NCBI RefSeq assembly: GCF_900163755.1
Contig: NZ_FUKI01000132.1
Location: 1 to 64,000 of the forward strand
From: Crenothrix polyspora
GTDB lineage: Bacteria > Pseudomonadota > Gammaproteobacteria > Methylococcales > Methylomonadaceae
Reading direction: 5' to 3'
DNA: 64,000 nt
Positions 35,897 to 45,934 of the stretch are shown here, in pieces. The notes beneath the pieces were generated by a model. That model saw only the letters and a list, made by a program, of their open reading frames with translations, was not told the DNA's origin and searched no databases. Numbering within the stretch: position 1 is the first letter of the stretch; every line of letters begins with the position of its first letter. Made by a program: the position numbers and the translations under genes.

Positions 35897-37165
35897 TTAA
35901 AATTCTACTTTTGCAGTAATTCCTACCGTTTGAGCTTCGTAAGAACTATTTTCCTGGCTTGAATCACGATTTTCATGCTCAAACTTTAATGCCAATTCGG
36001 TATTTATCCAAGGATTGTAAATAAGATTTACCCCTAAATCCACAACCTCATCACTTCGGCGATTTCCCCCAATAGAATTAGGTGAGTCGCCTAAATAGTC
36101 CTGAGTTTCAAAAGACAAGGGTATTTCAAGTCTTATTTTTGTTGTTGGTACCCAGCTTGGGGTTATCCTCGCACCCGTGCTCAACACAAAGCTCGCATTT
36201 AGCGTAAAAGCCTGATCAACTTCCCGCCACGCCGAGAAAGCCAATGTTGTTTTTTCGCTGGGAATCCAATTAACATCAAGACGTGCTACCGCATCTGAAA
36301 AACCAATCTGATAAGTATCGCCATGCTCGTAGTCTTGTTGTAAATAACCAACTGAACCACCTATACGCAATTTATCACTGTATTTCCATTCGCCATCCAC
36401 ATGATAACTGGTTCGGAAAAACCCATTATCACCAGAATCAATAGATAGTGCGCTCCTCTTCGGATACTGTCCATCGGTAATAACCGCCCGAAAACCTATC
36501 ATGGTTCTACTCAGATTACGATATTGCACACTGAATTCACCAATATTTTGAATTTGGTTACTTATTTCACGATCGTTTCCATCATAAAGCCATTCATTGC
36601 GTAAAAAACCGGCTTTCAAATAAATACTGGGTAGAATCTGGTATTCAGCGTTAGCAAAATAATTCTGTGAGGTCTGCAAGTTGTTTAAAGCTGCTCTGGT
36701 AGCGTTTAACTGTGCAAAACTTGCTAATGCTTCTTCATGCTTGTAGCCAATTTCACCTTTTAGCTTACTGCCCGCCACCCAATTCCACTGGGCAAGCACG
36801 TTATGTCCTAAATAATCAAGCTCACTAAAATTAGTAAACCAGTTGTGATTAACCTCACCTTTAATAATTAACTGCTGAAGGCTGTATCGCCAATCAACAT
36901 TTAAACCGGCACGGATTTGATGAATAAAGCTAGTATCTGCGTTGTCTTGTGAACGTAATAAATTACTGTCATAAGAATGACTGCTGCCGACATAAGGCGT
37001 AAAGGTGTGATCCAGATTAGTCACTGCAAAGACTGACTGGCTAAATGCGACAGCCACAGCACTCAAAACCCCTGAACGATACAGATACCGAAATCGATCA
37101 TCTGATTTATAATGACTCTTTAATGTTTTACCACAGTTATTGAAGGTTTTAAGGCAACTAATCAC
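35897..37165 (-). CDS. epsL: EpsL-like outer-membrane beta-barrel
   Basis: 422 residues from a GTG; no ATG lies near. A long leader ends in a signal-like segment (VLSAVAVAFSQSVFAVTN, cleavage about residue 48). The rest is a beta-barrel pattern of alternating strands with aromatic ends, starting HTFTPYVGSSHSYDSNLLR and finishing with the terminal phenylalanine in AKVEF, the outer-membrane assembly signal. This matches the XrtB/PEP-CTERM-associated outer-membrane protein EpsL. It would be the outer-membrane porin for exopolysaccharide. It sits 115 bp after epsG. Confidence 0.85.
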   Translation of the reverse strand: MISCLKTFNNCGKTLKSHYKSDDRFRYLYRSGVLSAVAVAFSQSVFAVTNLDHTFTPYVGSSHSYDSNLLRSQDNADTSFIHQIRAGLNVDWRYSLQQLIIKGEVNHNWFTNFSELDYLGHNVLAQWNWVAGSKLKGEIGYKHEEALASFAQLNATRAALNNLQTSQNYFANAEYQILPSIYLKAGFLRNEWLYDGNDREISNQIQNIGEFSVQYRNLSRTMIGFRAVITDGQYPKRSALSIDSGDNGFFRTSYHVDGEWKYSDKLRIGGSVGYLQQDYEHGDTYQIGFSDAVARLDVNWIPSEKTTLAFSAWREVDQAFTLNASFVLSTGARITPSWVPTTKIRLEIPLSFETQDYLGDSPNSIGGNRRSDEVVDLGVNLIYNPWINTELALKFEHENRDSSQENSSYEAQTVGITAKVEF

Positions 37166-37280
37166 TGAATTATTCTCGTATTTTTAGAGTTCCATGGCAG
37201 AATTACTTCATTTACTACCAAAATTATTGCTTCTTTATTATTCCACAGGTCTTTGTAAACACATTGTGAAATAAGCATGG

Positions 37281-38108
37281 TTAAAAATCATTTATTATTG
37301 ATCCAACCAAAATAGTGCCCGAATTTTCAAGTAAATTCTTCATGGCTTCCAATTTTAATAACCGTGTTTTATGTTGCCGTGCTAATAACACCGCCCCACC
37401 GGCTTTGGCAGCTAATAACTGAGCATCTGATCCTTGCGAACCTGCTGGCGTGTCCAAAAGAATCACATCATATTCGGTTGCTAATTGCTCTAAACACGGC
37501 GCTAAACGCCGACCAATCAGCTCTAACGGATTCGGTGGAATCGTACCTGCCGCCAGTACAGATAAATCTCTAAAGCCTGGAATTTGAGTAATAACCGAGT
37601 TATCGACACGTTCCGCTAGAAAATTAGACAAGCCTAATTTGCCATCAATATTAAATAATGTATGCTGTCGAGGTTGACGTAAATCAGCGTCAATCAATAA
37701 AGTACGCTCCCCTAATTGCGAAAATACAATAGCCAAATTAGCAGCAAAAAAACTACGTCCTTCGTTATTAATAGGGCTGACTATTGCCAAGGCCTTACGA
37801 TTATCTGTAAACCAACGTAACATCAACTGACTACGAATCGCACGCAAGGTTTCAACCTGGGTGGAAAACGGTTTATACGCTGCAATTAACTCAAAACTTA
37901 AGCCGCCTTTACTATTAACCAAAAAAGGAAAATCAAATTGCTGTGCAAGTACTTGCTGAATGTCTTTTTCAGTGATTAATCCGAGTGCTTTGGCCGCTTC
38001 ACCAAATAACATGCCTTTTTCTTTTTGCAAACGCAGTATTCTTTCTGCACCCGCCAGGGTAATTTTACCCGAATCCAGCAATAATCCACCGATTGTTAAT
38101 GACTTCAC
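37281..38108 (-). CDS. epsG: EpsG-like chain-length-determinant BY-kinase
   Basis: 275 residues from a GTG overlapping the epsF stop (GTGA). Residues 1-60 form a GspE/MshE-type N-terminal domain (IGGLLLDSGKITLAGAERIL, GLITEKDIQQVLAQQ). The ATPase follows: Walker A region SPINNEGRSFFAANLAIVFS, Walker A' LLIDADLRQPRQH and Walker B VILLDTPAGSQ. The Walker Lys position is Arg (EGRS), which I believe is usual in EpsG-type proteins. There is no C-terminal tyrosine cluster, so autophosphorylation of the Wzc kind is not expected. It partners EpsF to set polymer length. Confidence 0.9.
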   Translation of the reverse strand: MKSLTIGGLLLDSGKITLAGAERILRLQKEKGMLFGEAAKALGLITEKDIQQVLAQQFDFPFLVNSKGGLSFELIAAYKPFSTQVETLRAIRSQLMLRWFTDNRKALAIVSPINNEGRSFFAANLAIVFSQLGERTLLIDADLRQPRQHTLFNIDGKLGLSNFLAERVDNSVITQIPGFRDLSVLAAGTIPPNPLELIGRRLAPCLEQLATEYDVILLDTPAGSQGSDAQLLAAKAGGAVLLARQHKTRLLKLEAMKNLLENSGTILVGSIINDF

Positions 38109-39532
38109 AATACCGATCTCTTACTTGCAAAAAGCGATTTACGTTTTTTCTGCGCAGATAATACACCCAATACTGGTACGCCTAATTGTTCCGCCATATC
38201 AATCGGCGACCTTAATCGTCTATCCAATAATTCTGCAATAAAAGCCATACCAATACCCAATAATGTACCTAAAAATACTGACAATAAAATATTCAGCGTA
38301 ACATTAGGTTTTGCAGAATTTTGTGGCATAAGCGCTGGATTTAAAATAGCAATATTTGATTGACTGGCTTCACTTTCCATACGAGTTTGCACCGAACGCT
38401 GCATGGCATTGTCGTAAAATTTTTGCGCATTTTCAACCTCTCTGTTTAATACAGAAATTTCATTTTGTTGCTGTTTTAACTGCAAAACTTTTTCTTTTTG
38501 ATCACCTAATGCAGAAAGTAATCGTTCATCACGTTGTTGTGCGGTCGTAGCGTTATTACCAATACTCTCAAGTACGGTATTTATTTCTTGATCAATTTTA
38601 TCTTTTAAGCTGATCATTTCCGCATATGCCTGTTTATATTGCGGGTGATTTTTGTCCACACGTTTAGAAACTTCTGCAAATTTAGCTTCAGCACGCGCCA
38701 AGTCACCCTTCAAAGTCTGAACAAACGTGCTACTGAGTACTTCTTCAATGGATTCATACGAATCGCCTTTCTGAGCAGGACTTTCAAATTGCCGTTTTCT
38801 CTTAGATAATAATAGCTGATTTTTTCGAGAAAGCATTTCATAAGTATGTGATTGGCTATCTACCAATTGTTTTGATATTTCTGCCAAGCGATCATTTTCA
38901 AGATCAACTTTTTCACTCATCACCACAATGCCATGTTTTTGCTGGTAATCTGATAGTTTATTCTGCGCTTGTTCAAGACGCTCACGAAAAAAAGACAACT
39001 GCTCATCAAACCAATCTGCATTTTGTCTTGCCGGCTGAGCCCGTAACTCAATATTAGTATCAATATATGCCTTCGCAAAAGCATTACTGACATCCGCCGA
39101 CAACTGCGGGTCTTTCGCGGAAAAATTCAGCTTAATAACACTGCTTTCTCGTGACGGTAAAACCTCTAAGTGTTTAATAAGATGCTCAGCAACCCAATCA
39201 CGCATATCACCTTTATAGTGTTTAGCATCAAAGCCTTTCGCCAACAAAGTATTTTCTGTTAAACGCAGCATATCAACCACTTTAACTGCCACATTATGAC
39301 TGGTAATAATATCTACTTGCGTGCCAAGATATGAACTGGCAACTTGAGACGCAATACTTGCCCCCGAAACCGGATCAACATTCCATTGATCAACGACCAA
39401 CGAGGCTGTCGCAATGTATTGTTTTGGCATGCGCAAGGTCAGTGCCGTAATTGTACCGACCGTTAACAACAAAATCGTAATAATTAAATATTTACGCGAA
39501 TAGAGGATAATCAGAATTTGCTGAAAATTCAT
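38105..39532 (-). CDS. epsF: EpsF-like chain-length determinant (Wzz/PCP family)
   Basis: 475 residues. Transmembrane helix 1 near 15-33 (YLIITILLLTVGTITALTL), a long periplasmic coiled-coil arm (about 180-390) and helix 2 near 420-440, with the proline-rich ALMPQNSAKPNVTLNI ahead of it, as in Wzz proteins. A cytoplasmic tail ends in KKRKSLFASKR. It spans the inner membrane and works with EpsG and EpsE. The stop overlaps the start of epsG by four bases; epsE ends 19 bp upstream of its ATG. Confidence 0.92.
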   Translation of the reverse strand: MNFQQILIILYSRKYLIITILLLTVGTITALTLRMPKQYIATASLVVDQWNVDPVSGASIASQVASSYLGTQVDIITSHNVAVKVVDMLRLTENTLLAKGFDAKHYKGDMRDWVAEHLIKHLEVLPSRESSVIKLNFSAKDPQLSADVSNAFAKAYIDTNIELRAQPARQNADWFDEQLSFFRERLEQAQNKLSDYQQKHGIVVMSEKVDLENDRLAEISKQLVDSQSHTYEMLSRKNQLLLSKRKRQFESPAQKGDSYESIEEVLSSTFVQTLKGDLARAEAKFAEVSKRVDKNHPQYKQAYAEMISLKDKIDQEINTVLESIGNNATTAQQRDERLLSALGDQKEKVLQLKQQQNEISVLNREVENAQKFYDNAMQRSVQTRMESEASQSNIAILNPALMPQNSAKPNVTLNILLSVFLGTLLGIGMAFIAELLDRRLRSPIDMAEQLGVPVLGVLSAQKKRKSLFASKRSVL

Positions 39533-39550
39533 AATACTATCCTTATAAAA

Positions 39551-40375
39551 TTAAAACCAACGCTCGTCAATAACAATAACATCATCTTTTTGCACCAAAT
39601 CGGTCAATTTGACATCTATAGTTTGTACTCCCATTTTTTCTGTAGTGCGCTTAATAACCATGTCACGCTCAGTACCGCGATTAGTTAAACCACCACCCAG
39701 TGACAACGCTTGCGCCACCGTTAGTTTAGACTCGACACGATAACTACCAGGGTGCTGTACTTCACCATAGATATAAAACATCGGTGCTTTAGGAATATAA
39801 ATAATATCGCCTTGTTGCACAGGTAATAAATCAGTTTTCTTTGTTGACTCAAATATTTCGCGTAAATTAACAACTTGACGAGTAATAGCTCCCACGTTAC
39901 TGGTTACATCCCCTGCTGGACTACGGTGCGCAACAATAACTTTTTCGTCACCCAGATCGGTTATACCACCGGCACTGGCAATAACATCCACTAAAGTGTT
40001 GGCAGAATCCAAATTATATCGTCCAGGACTATGAACTTGGCCTAACACAGAAACCTGCTGACTTTTATATTCTGTAATCATAACCGTAACTTGTGGATCA
40101 ATAATAAATCCACCACTTTTCAACAATCGCGCCAATTCACGCTCAGTCTCAAAGGTTGTTTTACCTGCAACAATCACCTCCCCAATTAATGGAAAGCTAA
40201 TGCGTCCATCTGTTGAAACTCTTGTTTCAGTTTTTAAATCTTCGTAGCCATACACCATGATGCGCAACGCATCATCAGCACCTATGACATAATCAGCTGA
40301 TGCTGTTTTGATTTGCATTGCCATCAAAAAAAACACGGCCAAAAACATCGCAAATGATTTTTGCGTAAAATTCAT
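39551..40375 (-). CDS. epsE: EpsE-like polysaccharide export protein (Wza family)
   Basis: 274 residues. Signal peptide about 1-27, ending ASA-D. The poly_export (PES) domain is YVIGADDALRIMVYGYEDL, with GRISFPLIGEVIVAGKT; two SLBB domains follow (SVLGQVHSPGRYNLDS and YIYGEVQHPGSYRVES). Unlike Wza there is no lipobox cysteine. It ends in ERWF. It would form the outer-membrane or periplasmic channel. GGGGAG lies six bases before the ATG. Confidence 0.92.
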   Translation of the reverse strand: MNFTQKSFAMFLAVFFLMAMQIKTASADYVIGADDALRIMVYGYEDLKTETRVSTDGRISFPLIGEVIVAGKTTFETERELARLLKSGGFIIDPQVTVMITEYKSQQVSVLGQVHSPGRYNLDSANTLVDVIASAGGITDLGDEKVIVAHRSPAGDVTSNVGAITRQVVNLREIFESTKKTDLLPVQQGDIIYIPKAPMFYIYGEVQHPGSYRVESKLTVAQALSLGGGLTNRGTERDMVIKRTTEKMGVQTIDVKLTDLVQKDDVIVIDERWF

Positions 40376-40405
40376 TATTTGCTCCCCGCTAAGTTATCGA
40401 TAAAA

Positions 40406-41797
40406 CTAATAAGCATTTCGATCTTTAATTATGACGCAGATCGTCTTTAAAATAATATAAAAATCAAATGGTAAAGACCAGTTTCTTAAGTAATCCAGAT
40501 CAAAATCAATTCTAGCTTCCATTTTTTCAAGTAATTCCGTTTCACCTCTACACCCATTCACCTGCGCCCATCCTGTGATGCCCGGCTTAACTTTATGGCG
40601 AATCATATAACCTTTAATTTGTTTTCTATATAATTCATTGTGAACAACGGCATGTGGCCTTGGCCCCACAATACTCATGCGACCTTGCAGCACATTGACA
40701 AACTGAGGCAATTCATCAAGCGAGGTTTTTCTCAAGAAAGCACCTAATGCGGTAATCCTCAAATCATTTCTAACCGCCTGCGTCACTAAATCCCCATTTT
40801 CACTGACTGTCATGCTGCGAAATTTATAAACGACTATTTCGCCACCGTCTAATCCATACCGCCGTTGTTTAAAAATCACCGGCCCAGATGAGTCCAGTTT
40901 AACCCCTAGCGAAATTAGCAGCAACAACGGACTAATTAAAATCAAAATTAACACCGACAAAACCACGTCACTGATTCGCTTAACAAAACCATTCACACCT
41001 GCAAAAGGTGTTTCACACACAGCAACAATAGGAATCTCCTGGATAGCACTGATGTTTGCTTGTATCAAATCGTATAAAAACACATCTGGGACAAAATAAA
41101 TAGACACCGTGGTATCTCGTAACTCATCCAGTAAAAACATAATGCGTGGCTGATCCGTCATCGGTGCAGCAATATAAACCTGATTAACCTGATGTTTTTT
41201 TACAAAATCTGCCACTTTGCATAATTTCCCTAACAGTTTTTCTACCGGCATTCCCGTGTCAACATGTAAACGATTAGACTCGCGATCATCAAAAAAACCC
41301 AGACAATTAACGCCATATACAGGATGCTCAGCAAACCGAGCGGCGAGCCGCAAACTCAGATCGTTAACACTGACGATGACTGCACTGTTTAAATTTTCAC
41401 CCGATATGGATACACGATCAAGTACATAACGCGCCGCCAATTGCGCCAATACAATCATAAAAGGCGTAATAATAAACCAGTTAATTAACAGCTCACGCGA
41501 AGACTCACCAACTATTTTTGAAAAATAACCAATAAGCGCCATAACAACAACAACAACAAACCAACGCAAAAATATCGCGCCAACTGTATGCGCCCAAAAA
41601 GCCTTTAAACTTGAAGTCAAATCAACACTGTCCAGTAGCTTGGCAACCACTAAAAAAGCAAATAACGCCAATATAAATAACTGCCCTTCAAACGGAAATC
41701 CGTAATACTGAGCAATCAATATAAGTGTTTCAACAGCAACTAAAGGATTTAGAATTTGCCCTATAACAAAAAGAAGTGGTCGTTCATTGATCTTCAT
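40406..41797 (-). CDS. epsB: EpsB-like undecaprenyl-phosphate sugar phosphotransferase
   Basis: 463 residues. About four N-terminal membrane helices, a central Rossmann-like CoA-binding-type domain, one more helix near 280-300 (VVLSVLILILISPLLLLISL) and the conserved catalytic domain: KRISDVVLS, FKQRRYGLDG, YKFRSMTV, LRKTSLDELPQFVNVLQG and MSIVGPRPHA, with the catalytic acidic pair. It transfers the first sugar phosphate to undecaprenyl phosphate at the inner face, starting each repeat unit. First gene of the leftward EPS arm, 30 bp before epsE. Confidence 0.95.
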   Translation of the reverse strand: MKINERPLLFVIGQILNPLVAVETLILIAQYYGFPFEGQLFILALFAFLVVAKLLDSVDLTSSLKAFWAHTVGAIFLRWFVVVVVMALIGYFSKIVGESSRELLINWFIITPFMIVLAQLAARYVLDRVSISGENLNSAVIVSVNDLSLRLAARFAEHPVYGVNCLGFFDDRESNRLHVDTGMPVEKLLGKLCKVADFVKKHQVNQVYIAAPMTDQPRIMFLLDELRDTTVSIYFVPDVFLYDLIQANISAIQEIPIVAVCETPFAGVNGFVKRISDVVLSVLILILISPLLLLISLGVKLDSSGPVIFKQRRYGLDGGEIVVYKFRSMTVSENGDLVTQAVRNDLRITALGAFLRKTSLDELPQFVNVLQGRMSIVGPRPHAVVHNELYRKQIKGYMIRHKVKPGITGWAQVNGCRGETELLEKMEARIDFDLDYLRNWSLPFDFYIILKTICVIIKDRNAY

Positions 41798-43161
41798 ATA
41801 TTATTATCATCCTTGTCTAATTTGGGCAGATTTTGTCGCTACCGCCCTTAAATCTATTTTCAGTGTTCCCCCTTCAAAATCTGCGTTACAAATAACACTC
41901 AGGGCGATCCATCAAGCCATAAAATTGAGGAAACGATGCTATGGTCAATTAAAAACGCTGAACTAGCAATCCGTATAAGTACCTATATTTAAGTTTTTAT
42001 GAACGACAATTGTAATTATTTGTCGCGACAAAACAACACTAATCACTTATCGTAAAAACTATTGACACACACTCAATAAGCTGTTGATTAAAAATAAATA
42101 CACCAGCATTATTTTATGTATTTTATTTAAAAAAATACCCTATTGCATTCAAGAATAAAAATTTGTCAATTCTGACTAAAGTTTTTGTAAGTATTCACCT
42201 CCCCCTTTTTCAAAAGAGGGGAACTGAATGATTACGCGTTTTTCAAATACGCAAAGCAAACGCGTTAGACACTTCTTCCCTCTTTAAGAAAACGAGGTGG
42301 GAGAGGATTTAATCTAACAAACCCAACTTAACGCCAAGCTAATATTATTTTTTATTACCCATTCGTTACCCGTAAAAGCAACCTAAAAAACACAGTTATG
42401 GCTACTTTTACAATCAATACGATAAAATTTATTCAACCTACACTTTATGGCTTTTATTGCCTGCACAAACATCGAATTTTCGTCAAAAACAAAAGCACAA
42501 TTACAAACCAACCTATTGATTATTAATTATTAGTTTTATTTATTTCTAAACCGATTTTTGCAAAGAAGAGAACTGAACGGTTAACTATTTTGCATCTTTA
42601 AAAAGACCACGCAATAAATTCGACACCGTTTAGCCGAGTATAGACCAAATACACGACTATCGTTTTCTAAAAAGACTCAACACTCATAAAAACTCAAACC
42701 AACATAACAATATTCTTAGCATTATTCAATACAGTTTTATCAAAATATCAATAAACCATAATAATAAGCACTTGTATTTAATTACAAATAATTCTCCACA
42801 TATAAACTATACAAAATAAAAAATATTTACACTATTTTACCACATATCGTATTAGCTATTGTAAAACACATCTACAAACAGCGCTTAAAACTGGTTACAA
42901 CTCATCTTACATGTTAGAATAATAGCACGGTATTTTTTGCATTTTTTTCCAATCAAATCGTAAAACTATCTTACAAACAGAGTCAGTCGCCGCACTAAAA
43001 TAGCACTTGATAACAGCTTACCGATTAAAAACTATCACTTGCCCCAGAGACAATTACTACAAACAAAATTTTGGACTATCCTAAACTTTAGATTGATCAT
43101 GTAACCGTTATTTTCAAACCCAACATTCGCTAGCTTGCTCAGATTTTTTATAGGGATTATT
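41798..43161. other. 1.36-kb divergent intergenic hub of the EPS locus
   Basis: No gene-like frame on either strand. It is highly A/T-rich, with the CCCCCTTTTTC-type repeat at 42192-42310 and A/T tracts from 42400 to 42950. It separates the leftward epsB operon from the rightward glycosyltransferase genes, so both promoters and any regulator sites should be here. I searched for the sigma-54 GG-N10-GC pattern by eye near both ends and found no good match. Confidence 0.45.
42192..42310. repeat. CCCCCTTTTTC-type inverted repeat, copy 1
   Basis: TATTCACCTCCCCCTTTTTC at the left and AAACGAGGTGGGAGAGGATT at the right, with CAAAAGAGGGGAACTGAAT and CTTCTTCCCTCTTTAAG between. Related words recur at 44551-44630. 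In both copies a T/G-rich GTTTTTGT-like word flanks the GTATTCAC or reverse-complement GTGAATAC end. Confidence 0.6.
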
Positions 43162-44280
43162 ATGTTAACCACACCTCGCGTCGCACTCGTCTCGCTGCAT
43201 TTTGCTGAATACAGTATAAATTTAGCGGTAGCACTGTCTAAAAAAACACAGGTTATGCTGATTTTATACCAAGATAATGCTGACAATGAGCTTGGCGCAG
43301 ATTGGCTACAAAAAATACCCACACACAGCTTAAATATAGTCGTTTTATCCAGACCCAAGACAGCATGGCATGTTATTAAAAACAGCCAACAATTTATCAA
43401 GACTATCCGGCAATTTTCTCCAGATATCATCCATTATCAAGAAGATCCTCGCGATGAATTGATGCTAAGCCTCGCCTTTTTGGCAAAAATCCCCTCTGTA
43501 CTCACTATTCATGATCCTAAACGCCACAGCGGCTTAGATGCGGTTATTTCTCGCTTTACTTTTTATCGGATGATTGTAAGACGTAGCGCAGATAGCGTTA
43601 TTACGCACGGCGATATTATGGCCACCGAATTAATGGCTATGTACCCACGACTCAAAAACAAGCTATGGTCTATTGCTCACGGACCACTTGGTGTCGGCTT
43701 TAACGGCACTGTCGCTGCACACCCCAACAATTGTCGCTTACTGTTTTTTGGACGCATCAACGCCTATAAAGGCCTTAGTTTTTTTGTCGAAGCCATTATT
43801 GCGCTGCGTGCTAAAGGTCATCCTGTTATAGGCGTTATTGCTGGCCGAGGTGCCGACTTAGAGCCCAATCGGCAACGCATGCTTGATGCGGGCGGTTTTG
43901 AAATTATCGATAAATATATCGCTGCCGAAGACATACCCGATTTATTTCTCGGCAGTCTTATTACTGTGCTGCCTTATACCGACGGCACACAAAGCGGTGT
44001 CGCAGCAATGGCACTGGGCTTTGGTCGTCCGGTTGTTGCCTCCGCTGTAGGCTCAATTCCAGAATTGGTCAGAGAAGGCATAAATGGCTTGCTGGTACCC
44101 GCCTGTGATACCGAAAAATTAACACAAGCACTTGAAAGTATTATTAGCAATGCCAGCTTATGGAACACATTGGCTAATGGGGCTCTGCATCTTAAATACG
44201 GTGAGCTTTCTTGGGAAACAATAGCGGATAAAACATTATTAGCCTACACGGCAACTATCCAAGCAAAAGCCGCCTTATAA
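43162..44280 (+). CDS. GT4-family glycosyltransferase
   Basis: 372 residues from ATG 43162 (MLTTPRVALVSLHFAEYS); AGGGA lies six bases before it. GT-B fold: the donor domain starts near residue 190 (NCRLLFFGRINAYKGLSFF), followed by VIAGRGADL. The E-x7-E equivalent is in TDGTQSGVAAMALGFGRPVV and SAVGSIPELV; the first acidic residue is replaced by the DGTQ context, as in several bacterial GT4 members. It would add a sugar to the lipid-linked repeat unit. First gene of the rightward EPS arm. Confidence 0.9.
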   Translation: MLTTPRVALVSLHFAEYSINLAVALSKKTQVMLILYQDNADNELGADWLQKIPTHSLNIVVLSRPKTAWHVIKNSQQFIKTIRQFSPDIIHYQEDPRDELMLSLAFLAKIPSVLTIHDPKRHSGLDAVISRFTFYRMIVRRSADSVITHGDIMATELMAMYPRLKNKLWSIAHGPLGVGFNGTVAAHPNNCRLLFFGRINAYKGLSFFVEAIIALRAKGHPVIGVIAGRGADLEPNRQRMLDAGGFEIIDKYIAAEDIPDLFLGSLITVLPYTDGTQSGVAAMALGFGRPVVASAVGSIPELVREGINGLLVPACDTEKLTQALESIISNASLWNTLANGALHLKYGELSWETIADKTLLAYTATIQAKAAL

Positions 44281-44286
44281 AACAAA

Positions 44287-44392
44287 CTTAGGCGTGCGCA
44301 TGAATAATTTGAGAAAACTCATGCTTGGACAGGCTCAGCACAAACGGGAGTGGAGCCTAAGTTGCTCAACTTATTTCATGCACGTTCCTTAA
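44287..44392. repeat. MITE-like element, copy 2
   Basis: Begins CTTAGGCGTGCGCATGAATA and ends TTATTTCATGCACGTTCCTT, with CATGCTTGGACAGGCTCAGC in the middle. It matches copy 1 at 15877-15984 in order and orientation but with more changes in the left arm. It starts six bases after the stop of the preceding glycosyltransferase gene. Confidence 0.72.
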
Positions 44393-44550
44393 CTAACTGA
44401 CCTTCATAAGCCATTGTTTTAGCAAAAAGTCGCCACTACCGATACCAAAAAAACATGGCTATAGGTATTTATACGGATTGCTATAGTCAAAGTTTTACTT
44501 GATGATAAATTTTATTACCATAAATGGCTTAATCATATTTGTAATCATTC

Positions 44551-44630
44551 AGTCCCCCTCTTTGAAAAAGAAGGGTTAGGGGAGATTTTTTAAATAAACT
44601 CCCCCAATCCCCCTTTTTCAAGGGGAAGTG
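44551..44630. repeat. CCCCCTTTTTC-type inverted repeat, copy 2
   Basis: AGTCCCCCTCTTTGAAAAAG at the left and CCCCCTTTTTCAAGGGGAAG at the right, with a central TTAGGGGAGATTTTTT. Arms pair imperfectly. It lies between two rightward glycosyltransferase genes. The 463-base gap holds this, the MITE-like element and otherwise nothing recognised. Confidence 0.65.
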
Positions 44631-44743
44631 AATACTGACTCACATTTTAACAAAAACCTACAGGCGGGGTCTCAACCTTAAACAGTGGGAATACCCCAGC
44701 GCATTATTGACGATCTATTTTAAAATTAAAGGGAGAAGTATCA

Positions 44744-45934
44744 ATGGATTCTATTGTAATCGTTGTTCCTGAATTACAACCGGTTCCACCGGTACAGGGC
44801 GGCGCTGTTGAACACTGGGTCGATGAGGCCAGTCGACGATTGTTAACATCCTATCAACGCTTAGCAATTGTTTCACGTCCTGCCAACGTAGCGGGCAATA
44901 CCCATATTGAATATATTGGTATCCCCTGGACACCAATGGAGTTATTTTTTCATCGGCTTAAAGAGCGTGTCACCTGGAAAAACCCACTGCGTTACATTGC
45001 TAAAATCCAGAATGTTTATTCCTATGGCCAACGCGTGGCACGCGCAGTAGCAGAATTTGACCTGGTGTATCTACATAATGAACCCAATATTCTGCTATTA
45101 CTTAACAAACGTGTCGGTCAAAAAATTGTACTGCACATGCACAACGAACATTTGTCCATGCGTTTATTCCGCCCATTTTATCGTCGAGGTCTTGCTAAAG
45201 CAGATCAAATCATCTGCGTCAGTGATTACATACGCCAACAGGCTATTGCAATCTTTCCAGAATATGCTGAACGCTTTCATGTGGTATTTAATGCCACCGA
45301 TACCGATGTTTTTAAACCGTATCATAACGAAGCCTTACAGCAACTGGCAGGTTTGGTAAACTTTGATCCCAACAAACGCTATCTGCTCTACGTAGGACGC
45401 TTGATGCCCATTAAAGGCGTACATGTATTACTTGATGCTTTTCGCGAAATTCATCGCCTCCTACCTGACGTTCGCTTGATTATTACAGGGGCATCTTTTT
45501 TTAGTGCCAGTGCAAAAACCGCCTATGAACAAAAGTTAATGGCGCTGGCAGACTCAGTCAGTGAAGCTATTGTGTTCACAGGCTTTCTGCCTCATGAAAA
45601 ACTCAAATACTTGTATTCTGCTGTCGATATCATTGTTTTCCCCTCTACATGCCAAGACGCATGCCCCTTGGTGGTACTGGAAGCCATGTCATCAGGTACT
45701 TGCTTAATCGCTTCGGCGGTTGGCGGCGTGCCCGAAATTTTAGAAAATGACAAAAACGGTCTGTTGGTAGAAGCCAATAATCCAACGGCATTGACGCGTG
45801 CAATTTGCGACACTTTAAACGCTCCAAAAACCCTACAGCGCATGGAAAATGCCGCTCGCCAAAAAATTATTGACGGCTACACCTGGCAACGGCTGGTTAA
45901 TGAACTTAACACTTTATTTGGATCACTGACATGA
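44744..45934 (+). CDS. GT4-family glycosyltransferase
   Basis: 396 residues, GT-B fold. N-terminal QPVPPVQGGAVEHWVDEASR has the glycine loop of GT4 enzymes. The donor domain has RYLLYVGRLMPIKGVHVLLD, and the donor site is PSTCQDACPLVVLEAMSSGT with SAVGGVPEIL. GGGAGAAG precedes the ATG. Its stop overlaps the next gene (ATGA), so the two are coupled. It acts in repeat-unit assembly; specificity unknown. Confidence 0.93.
   Translation: MDSIVIVVPELQPVPPVQGGAVEHWVDEASRRLLTSYQRLAIVSRPANVAGNTHIEYIGIPWTPMELFFHRLKERVTWKNPLRYIAKIQNVYSYGQRVARAVAEFDLVYLHNEPNILLLLNKRVGQKIVLHMHNEHLSMRLFRPFYRRGLAKADQIICVSDYIRQQAIAIFPEYAERFHVVFNATDTDVFKPYHNEALQQLAGLVNFDPNKRYLLYVGRLMPIKGVHVLLDAFREIHRLLPDVRLIITGASFFSASAKTAYEQKLMALADSVSEAIVFTGFLPHEKLKYLYSAVDIIVFPSTCQDACPLVVLEAMSSGTCLIASAVGGVPEILENDKNGLLVEANNPTALTRAICDTLNAPKTLQRMENAARQKIIDGYTWQRLVNELNTLFGSLT

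Noticed and set aside
44690-44710. Sigma-54-like GG-N10-GC ahead of a glycosyltransferase gene
   Set aside because: TGGGAATACCCCAGC keeps only GG and GC; the other conserved bases are wrong, so chance is likely.
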